Below, piece by piece: positions 24,168 to 28,734 of a stretch of 28,734 bases of DNA (position 1 is the stretch's first letter; the number at the start of each line of letters is the position of its first letter). The stretch is taken from positions 1 through 28,734 of the forward strand of contig JBKECF010000005.1 in the NCBI GenBank assembly GCA_047974375.1, written 5' to 3'. The position numbers and the translations under genes are program-made. This DNA is from JBKECF01 sp047974375 (GTDB lineage Bacteria > Bacillota > Clostridia > Lachnospirales > CAMZNU01). The notes below the pieces were generated by a model. That model was not told where the DNA came from. It did no database searches and worked only from the letters and a program-made list of their open reading frames with translations.

Positions 24168-25455
24168 TTAGCCTCACTTTCACAGAATTTGCATGGCCTT
24201 GTAAACCCTCAGCCTCTGCAAATTTAACAACGCTTTCACCAATTAGAGCCATGCTTTCCTTTGTAAAAGATAAAACGCTAGATGTTTTAGTAAAGTCATC
24301 AACGGAAAGGGGCGAAAAAAACCTTGCTGTACCACCAGTTGGCAATACGTGGTTTGGCCCTGCCATATAATCCCCTAGAGGCTCGGCGGTATAGTGGCCT
24401 AAAAAAATTGCTCCTGCATTTTTTATTTTTGGTAATAACTCAAAGGGTGAATTTGTGCATATTTCCATATGCTCGGGAGCTACAAGATTACAAAGTTCTA
24501 TGGCTTCCTCTAAATCTTTAGTAATTATTATTTTTCCGTAATTTTCTAAGGATTTAAGAGTAATTTCTTTTCTATTTAATTTTTCAACTTGTTTGGCTAT
24601 TTCTTTTTTTACATTGTTGCCTAACTCTACACTATTTGTAAGAAGTATGGCAGATGCCAGCTCGTCATGTTCGGCTTGAGAAAGTAAATCGGCGGCTACA
24701 AATTGAGGGTTGGCGCTTTGGTCGGCTATAATTAGTATTTCACTTGGTCCAGCAACAGAGTCTATACTTACATAGCCGAAAACACTGCGTTTTGCCAAGG
24801 CTACATAGATATTTCCAGGGCCTACTATTTTATCAACTTTGGGAACGGTTTCTGTGCCATAGGCTAAAGCTGCAATACTTTGAGCTCCTCCCATTTTGAA
24901 TATTTTTTTTACACCGCATTCCTTAGCGCATACTAAGGTAGCAGGGTTTATTTTTCCTTCTTTATCTGGTGGTGTAGCCATATATATATTTTCCACGCCG
25001 GCAACAGTGGCAGGTATAATATTCATTATTACAGATGATGGGTAGGCAGCTTTGCCTCCAGGAACATATACACCGCAGTTTTCTACAGGTCGCACCACTT
25101 GGCCTAAAATTTCACCATTTTTTTCTGTTGTTATCCAACTGTTTTTTTTCTGTTTACTATGAAATTCACTGACTCTTGTTATGGATTTTTTTATAATTTC
25201 TAAAAAGTCTGAGGAAACAAGTTTGTATGCCTCGTTTATTTCTTCTTGTGTAACAATAAAATTATTTGGACTTATATTAGGATAGTCAAATTTTTTTGTA
25301 TATTTAAATAGGGATACATCTCCATTTTCTTTTACATCTTTTAGAATTTCATCTACAATATTTTGTACATTACCGTAGTCTAGTTGGCTTCTTTTTAGTA
25401 GGTCATTTACTAAGTATTTTTTGTCTATTTCTTTTATATTTACTAAATCGATCAT
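24151..25455 (-). CDS. hisD: HisD: histidinol dehydrogenase
   Basis: Zinc enzyme that oxidises histidinol twice with NAD to histidine, the last step. Clear family motifs include RPVENCGVYVPGGKAAYPSS split over the NAD region, VAGPSEILIIAD, DLLSQAEHDELASAIL, the catalytic EHMEI and the zinc-site region GPNHVLPTGGTARF. The length of 434 aa is full. The start overlaps the hisG stop by 4 nt (ATGA), with AAGGAGAG upstream. Confidence 0.98.
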   Translation of the reverse strand: MIDLVNIKEIDKKYLVNDLLKRSQLDYGNVQNIVDEILKDVKENGDVSLFKYTKKFDYPNISPNNFIVTQEEINEAYKLVSSDFLEIIKKSITRVSEFHSKQKKNSWITTEKNGEILGQVVRPVENCGVYVPGGKAAYPSSVIMNIIPATVAGVENIYMATPPDKEGKINPATLVCAKECGVKKIFKMGGAQSIAALAYGTETVPKVDKIVGPGNIYVALAKRSVFGYVSIDSVAGPSEILIIADQSANPQFVAADLLSQAEHDELASAILLTNSVELGNNVKKEIAKQVEKLNRKEITLKSLENYGKIIITKDLEEAIELCNLVAPEHMEICTNSPFELLPKIKNAGAIFLGHYTAEPLGDYMAGPNHVLPTGGTARFFSPLSVDDFTKTSSVLSFTKESMALIGESVVKFAEAEGLQGHANSVKVRLNEKLD

Positions 25456-26075
25456 AGCACTCTCCTTAGGTTTTTAATTATATTGCCTATGCGTTGGTTC
25501 TCTCTTTTCATACTTACTTTATTAACAACTAGCCTAGCAGATAAATCGCAAATTTCATCTAGTACAATTAGTCCGTTTTCTTTTAAAGTTGTTCCTGTTT
25601 CTACAATATCTACTATAACATGAGATAGGCCAACAATAGGCCCTAGCTCTACAGAACCATTTAGCTTTACAATATCAACGTTAATTCCTTTATTGTGGAA
25701 GTATTTACGTGTTATGTTTGGATATTTTGTTGCTACTTTTAAGCTGCCCATTTTATTTACGTCGGTATTGGGAAATCCGGCTACAATCATTTTACATTGC
25801 CCAAGCTTTAAGTCACATACTTCAAAAATATTTCTATTTTCTTCCAATAGAGTATCACGTCCTACAATACCAATATCGGCAACACCATTTTCAACATAGG
25901 TTGGTACATCGCTTGTTTTAGATAGGAAAAATTTATGTTTATTTTCCTCATTGGTAAAAATTAATTTACGACTTTTGGTATTTATTTCATCGCAATGAAT
26001 GTTTATTTCCTTAAAAATATCCATTGCTTTGTGAGCCAAACGGCCTTTAGGTAAAGCAAAAGTAAGATAATCCAT
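25452..26075 (-). CDS. hisG: HisG, short form: ATP phosphoribosyltransferase catalytic subunit
   Basis: Catalyses the first committed step, ATP plus PRPP to PR-ATP. At 207 aa it lacks the C-terminal regulatory domain of long-form HisG, so it must work with HisZ, whose gene directly precedes it. Motifs: FALPKGRLAHKA at the N-terminus and DIVETGTTLKENGL, the PRPP-binding loop. AGGAGG overlaps the end of hisZ, 8 nt upstream of its ATG. Feedback inhibition by histidine would be through HisZ. Confidence 0.98.
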   Translation of the reverse strand: MDYLTFALPKGRLAHKAMDIFKEINIHCDEINTKSRKLIFTNEENKHKFFLSKTSDVPTYVENGVADIGIVGRDTLLEENRNIFEVCDLKLGQCKMIVAGFPNTDVNKMGSLKVATKYPNITRKYFHNKGINVDIVKLNGSVELGPIVGLSHVIVDIVETGTTLKENGLIVLDEICDLSARLVVNKVSMKRENQRIGNIIKNLRRVL

Positions 26076-26083
26076 AATACCTC

Positions 26084-27307
26084 CTATAGCATTTGATTTA
26101 TGTCCACCATGTCAACATTCATTGTAGAAATATTTAATACTTCGCATTTATCTTTGTCAATAAAATGCAGTACGCCACCGAAATCGTTGTTAATACAATA
26201 ATCTTTTATTGTTTCTTTGTCTAAGGTGCCGAAGTAAAGTTCCAATACTTTGCCTTCGTTTCTCATGCCTTCCATTATCTTATATGGTAGTGTGCCACTC
26301 CCTTTATTTATTATTACTAAAGTTTTATTTGGTTCTTCATGTCCTTTTTCGTATAGACCGTCTAACAATCCATTTATATTAATAGCAAAACCAACGGCAG
26401 GTAAATCTACACCAAATTCTTTTAGCATATTATTGTATCTACCACCATCTACAATGGATTGGCCCACATTTTGGCAATAGCCGTGGAAGATAATTCCAGT
26501 ATAATATTGCTCTCCTGTAATGCTTAAATCAAAGTTTATAAAGTCAGATACATCGTAGTTTTCAAGTAATTCATATAATTCTTTTAGAGAAGTTATACTT
26601 TCTTTAACGGGTTGGTCGTATTTTTCTGTGTAAGTATCTATTTCTTCTAAAATTTCTAAAGAGCCTGTTAGTCTAGGTAGTTTAGAAAAGATTTCCTTTG
26701 TCTGTTTCTCGCATTTACTATTTAAAATAATATTTTCTGGCTCTATAAAATTTCCTTTTACTAGTTCTTTTTTTATTTCTCCGGCTGTTTCTATGAATAA
26801 ATTACCTTTTTTTATTTCATAATTTAATATAGAAGTAATAAAATTTGTATTTCCTACATTTATTTTAAAATTAACTAAACCTGTGTTTAGTAATGAGTTT
26901 ATGGCCACAACTAATATTTCACTGGTGCTTTCTAGGGAATTAACACCGATTAATTCGGCTCCTGCTTGAGTAAATTCTCGAAGTATACCATGGTTTTTGT
27001 TCCCTGTACGAAAAGAATTTTCTATATAGCAAAATCTTGATGGTTTGGTTTTTTTGAAATAAGTAGAGAACAGTCTGGCGATAGATGGGGTCATGTCGTA
27101 CCTAAGGGACAGTAGTTCATTGTTGTCTAAAACCTGAAATGTGTCTTTACCTTCGTACAAGTTTGCAAACTCAAGGGAAGGTGTGCTTACCATTGTATAG
27201 TTGTATTCTTTAAAAACTTTATGAATTAAATGCTCAATGTGTTTTTTAAAGATTAAGGTGTCACCATAATAATCTTTTAAGCCAGATGGTATAATTAATT
27301 TATTCAT
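26084..27307 (-). CDS. hisZ: HisZ: ATP phosphoribosyltransferase regulatory subunit
   Basis: Histidyl-tRNA-synthetase-like protein without aminoacylation role, forming the hetero-octamer with short HisG and binding histidine. The class II core is visible (PSGLKDYYGD, RYDMTPSIARLF, FRTGNKNHGILREFTQAGAE split over motif 2, VDGGRYNNML). I chose the start MNKLIIPSG at 27307 rather than an ATG 72 nt further upstream, because GGAGGT lies just before 27307 and the upstream ATG falls within the -35 element. The protein is then 407 aa. A true HisRS would carry a C-terminal anticodon-binding domain; this shorter protein beside short hisG fits HisZ. Confidence 0.96.
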   Translation of the reverse strand: MNKLIIPSGLKDYYGDTLIFKKHIEHLIHKVFKEYNYTMVSTPSLEFANLYEGKDTFQVLDNNELLSLRYDMTPSIARLFSTYFKKTKPSRFCYIENSFRTGNKNHGILREFTQAGAELIGVNSLESTSEILVVAINSLLNTGLVNFKINVGNTNFITSILNYEIKKGNLFIETAGEIKKELVKGNFIEPENIILNSKCEKQTKEIFSKLPRLTGSLEILEEIDTYTEKYDQPVKESITSLKELYELLENYDVSDFINFDLSITGEQYYTGIIFHGYCQNVGQSIVDGGRYNNMLKEFGVDLPAVGFAININGLLDGLYEKGHEEPNKTLVIINKGSGTLPYKIMEGMRNEGKVLELYFGTLDKETIKDYCINNDFGGVLHFIDKDKCEVLNISTMNVDMVDINQML

Positions 27308-27350
27308 ATTACCTCCTAATTTGCAATTTTTGCTTTTAGATATTTCATTT

Positions 27351-27379
27351 ATTATAGAAAAAAGAAAATTTAATGTCAA
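27351..27379 (-). promoter_or_regulatory. Consensus promoter of the his operon
   Basis: On the minus strand the sequence is exactly TTGACA (complement of 27374-27379), a 17-bp spacer, then TATAAT (complement of 27351-27356). The start is expected near 27344, giving a leader of about 37 nt with GGAGGT. There is no room for a T-box or attenuator. Confidence 0.9.
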
Positions 27380-27406
27380 ACCTGTTTTTTATTAGATGTT
27401 TTTTTA

Positions 27407-27435
27407 TTGAAACTAAATAATTTTGCTGATATAAT
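27407..27435 (+). promoter_or_regulatory. Promoter of the rubrerythrin gene (extended -10)
   Basis: TTGAAA (27407-27412), a 17-bp spacer and TATAAT (27430-27435), with TGA just before it as an extended -10. The predicted start near 27442 gives a leader of about 84 nt. Confidence 0.8.
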
Positions 27436-27453
27436 CCTTTATGTAAACTATTA

Positions 27454-27476
27454 CTTACAAAAGTATGTTTTGTAAG
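27454..27476. promoter_or_regulatory. Inverted repeat just downstream of the rubrerythrin start: possible operator
   Basis: CTTACAAAA (27454-27462) and TTTTGTAAG (27468-27476) are perfect 9-bp arms around GTATG, at about +13 to +35 of the predicted transcript. It could bind a dimeric repressor, or fold as an RNA hairpin. A second small hairpin, GAGAATT/AATTCTC (27495-27511), lies just before the ribosome binding site. Confidence 0.5.
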
Positions 27477-27525
27477 GATAAAAGTTTTTAAAAAGAGAAT
27501 TAGCAATTCTCGTATAGGAGGAAAA

Positions 27526-28119
27526 ATGAAAAGTTTAAAAGGCACAAAAACGGCTGAAAATTTATTGAAATCTTTTGCTGGCGAATCTCAAGCTAGAATG
27601 AGATATGACTACTATGCAAAAATTGCAGACAAAGAAGGTTACAAACAAATTAAAGATATTTTTGTTGAAACAGCATTAAATGAAAAAGAACATGCAAAAA
27701 GATTTTGGAAATTTCTTTTAGCAGGTTTTGAAGGTGATTTACCCAAAGGAATTGAAATTCAAGCAGAGTACCCAGTTGCACAAGGTGATACAGAAGCGAA
27801 TTTAACAGCTGCAGCAGATGGTGAAAATGAAGAATGGACAGACCTTTACAAGAACTTTAGTAAAGTAGCGGCAGAAGAAGGTTTTGAAGAAATTAGCGTA
27901 GCATTCGAAATGATTGCTAGAGTTGAAGAAAAACATGAAATTAGATTTAGAAAATTAGCAGAAAATATTAAAAATAATACTGTATTTGTAAAAGATGGAA
28001 AAGTTTATTGGAAATGCGGTAACTGTGGTTATATACATGAGGCAGAAATGGCACCAGCTAAATGTCCAGCATGTGTACATCCACAAGCGTACTTTGAAGT
28101 TTTTAAAGAAACTTATTAA
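27526..28119 (+). CDS. Rubrerythrin
   Basis: Cytoplasmic non-haem diiron peroxidase that detoxifies hydrogen peroxide in anaerobes. The four-helix ferritin-like domain (about 1-145) holds the diiron ligands in the segments ESQARMRYDYYAK, NEKEHAKRF, the EEGFEEIS region and ARVEEKHEIRF. The C-terminal rubredoxin-type domain has CGNCGY and CPAC, ligating one iron. The length of 197 aa is normal. AGGAGG precedes the ATG. It is divergent from the his operon and is transcribed alone. A small oddity: the last knuckle reads CPACVHPQAYF, with Val where Gly or Ala is more usual. Confidence 0.97.
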   Translation: MKSLKGTKTAENLLKSFAGESQARMRYDYYAKIADKEGYKQIKDIFVETALNEKEHAKRFWKFLLAGFEGDLPKGIEIQAEYPVAQGDTEANLTAAADGENEEWTDLYKNFSKVAAEEGFEEISVAFEMIARVEEKHEIRFRKLAENIKNNTVFVKDGKVYWKCGNCGYIHEAEMAPAKCPACVHPQAYFEVFKETY

Positions 28120-28179
28120 AAATTTATTAGCAAGTAATTTAAGTTTATGTATTAAGGGGCTGTCGGGAAAAGAAAAAAC

Positions 28180-28198
28180 CTTGGTGCTTTGCCCCAAG
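28180..28198 (-). terminator. Terminator hairpin, minus strand
   Basis: CTTGG-T-GC and GC-C-CCAAG pair around TTT (28180-28198). On the minus strand it is followed by six T (complement of 28173-28178). It would stop transcription coming from the transposase remnant at the right edge. Confidence 0.55.
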
Positions 28199-28327
28199 CT
28201 ATTGGTCGTAAAGCCTTGTTTTACTGCTTAGGCAAGTAACCAGCCCCACAAGCTTTTGAAAAAGTTGGTAGCAGACTCGAGCAGTTCCTGAAAGGAACGA
28301 CCAGAGCTTGACCAAAACTTTAATTAA

Positions 28328-28357
28328 AAAAAGAGCGAAAAACCTATCGCTCTTTTT
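28328..28357. terminator. Bidirectional intrinsic terminator
   Basis: AAAAAGAGCGA (28328-28338) pairs with TCGCTCTTTTT (28347-28357), 11 bp around an 8-nt loop, with T-runs in both directions. It is the first good terminator on the plus strand after rubrerythrin, although about 210 nt away and inside the MITE-like element. Confidence 0.8.
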
Positions 28358-28400
28358 GCGTTTTTATTTGGTAATATTTTTTATTTCCAGACAGCCCTTT

Positions 28401-28601
28401 AGATTATGGTTTGTCTACATTTTTTTGCACAAATTTTATTCGGTTAGCAATAATGAACTTAAATATAAATAATGCAGTACATACAAGAATTCCGTATTTA
28501 TTTCACGGTCATATTTACATTGAGCCTCTGCCCCTCTGGTATACTCAATATAAATATGCTTTCGCGACATAAAAACTAATCCTTTTCTTATTAAAACTTC
28601 T
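28401..28601. other. Gene-poor stretch beside the transposase remnant, with a long inverted repeat
   Basis: No convincing gene. Arms CATATTTACATTGAG (28510-28524) and CTCAATATAAATATG (28544-28558) pair at 14 of 15 positions around a 19-nt pyrimidine-rich loop. TGTCTACATTTTTTTGCAC at 28412 onward could be the outer end of the IS, since many IS3-family ends begin with TG, but no matching end is visible here. Confidence 0.4.
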
Positions 28602-28734
28602 TTAACATACGTTACTTTTTGATAATCTATAATCAATAGGTGTTTTATAGTTTAGTGAACCATGTATACGTTTATAGTTATACCATAATACATACTCTGA
28701 AAGTTCTTTCTTTAATTCTTCTAAGTTCTTAAAT
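28602..28734 (-). CDS. IS3-type transposase, C-terminal fragment cut by the window edge
   Basis: Reading leftward from the window end gives 43 residues to a TAA at 28602-28604. They include EYVLWYNYKRIHGSL and NYKTPIDY, the typical end of the DDE integrase core (rve) of IS3/IS150/IS481-like transposases. The N-terminus and most of the catalytic domain lie beyond the window, so family and completeness cannot be settled. No inverted-repeat pair can be assigned from one end. Confidence 0.8.
   Translation of the reverse strand, partial: FKNLEELKKELSEYVLWYNYKRIHGSLNYKTPIDYRLSKSNVC

Larger units (their letters stand above)
28155..28398. mobile_element. MITE-like element with GGGCTGTC terminal inverted repeats
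   Basis: The left end AAGGGGCTGTCGGGAAA (28154-28170) matches the complement of the right end (28384-28400) at 15 of 17 positions. If the element is taken as 28155-28398, it is flanked on both sides by TTA, a possible 3-bp target duplication, although this could be chance. The interior has no gene. It is highly structured: hairpins at 28180-28198 and 28328-28357, a GTTCC-TGAAA-GGAAC hairpin near 28284-28299, and GC content above its surroundings. GGGCTGTC-type ends are seen in several Bacillota IS families, so it may be a non-autonomous derivative. Confidence 0.5.

Noticed and set aside
27308..27379. N-terminal extension of HisZ by 24 residues to an ATG at 27379
   Set aside because: The strong GGAGGT lies directly before 27307, the family start (PSGLKDY) is close to that Met, and the upstream ATG lies within the -35 element of a perfect promoter.
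28436..28567. Minus-strand frame beginning MSRKHIYIEYTRG
   Set aside because: No ribosome binding site, no family resemblance, overlaps the inverted repeat at 28510-28558; the transposase itself ends at 28602.

Overview
The window is AT-rich DNA from an anaerobic low-GC Bacillota, most likely a member of class Clostridia. Supporting signs are strong Shine-Dalgarno sites (GGAGG), consensus sigma-A promoters, an S-layer-type secreted protein with a copper-amine-oxidase-like stalk domain, a rubrerythrin, a giant 2-hydroxyacyl-CoA dehydratase activase-type protein, and a his operon using HisZ plus short-form HisG. Genus cannot be fixed from the sequence.

Layout. 1-1449 is the 3' part of a surface protein with degenerate SLH-like repeats. 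It is followed by the tmRNA gene (1569-1919). A convergent two-gene ABC exporter operon (5761 to 2143, minus strand) ends in a 53-bp hairpin. A 344-bp divergent regulatory region then separates the exporter from a 1021-residue secreted protein (6106-9171). Next comes an Rpn-type PD-(D/E)XK nuclease gene (9376-10257) preceded by the tail of a second, lost copy. From 10346 a promoter appears to drive a DUF1904 gene, uppS, cdsA, dxr, rseP and khpA, followed by an rsuA-type pseudouridine synthase. The 1395-residue activase has its own promoter with a Fur/PerR-like box. It converges on the his operon and shares with it a 22-bp bidirectional terminator.

The his operon (27307 to 19832, minus strand) reads hisZ-hisG-hisD-hisC-hisB-hisH-hisA-hisF-hisIE. 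It encodes every step from PRPP+ATP to histidine except histidinol-phosphate phosphatase. Its promoter is an exact TTGACA-17-TATAAT with a leader of about 37 nt, leaving little space for a T-box or attenuator. Divergent from it is a rubrerythrin gene with an extended -10 promoter and a palindromic putative operator. The right end (28120-28734) holds a roughly 245-bp MITE-like element with 17-bp imperfect terminal inverted repeats, and the C-terminal end of an IS3-type transposase.

How the genes work together: dxr (isoprenoid precursor), uppS (undecaprenyl-PP), cdsA (CDP-diacylglycerol) and rseP (membrane protease) form an envelope-biogenesis cluster. The his genes form a tightly overlapping biosynthetic operon. 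The other genes are envelope, RNA-quality-control and redox functions. I found no CRISPR array, prophage or recognisable defence island. The most unusual items are the Rpn remnant, the activase operator, the family of GGGCTGTC-ended repeats and the perfect GC-rich hairpin between khpA and rsuA.
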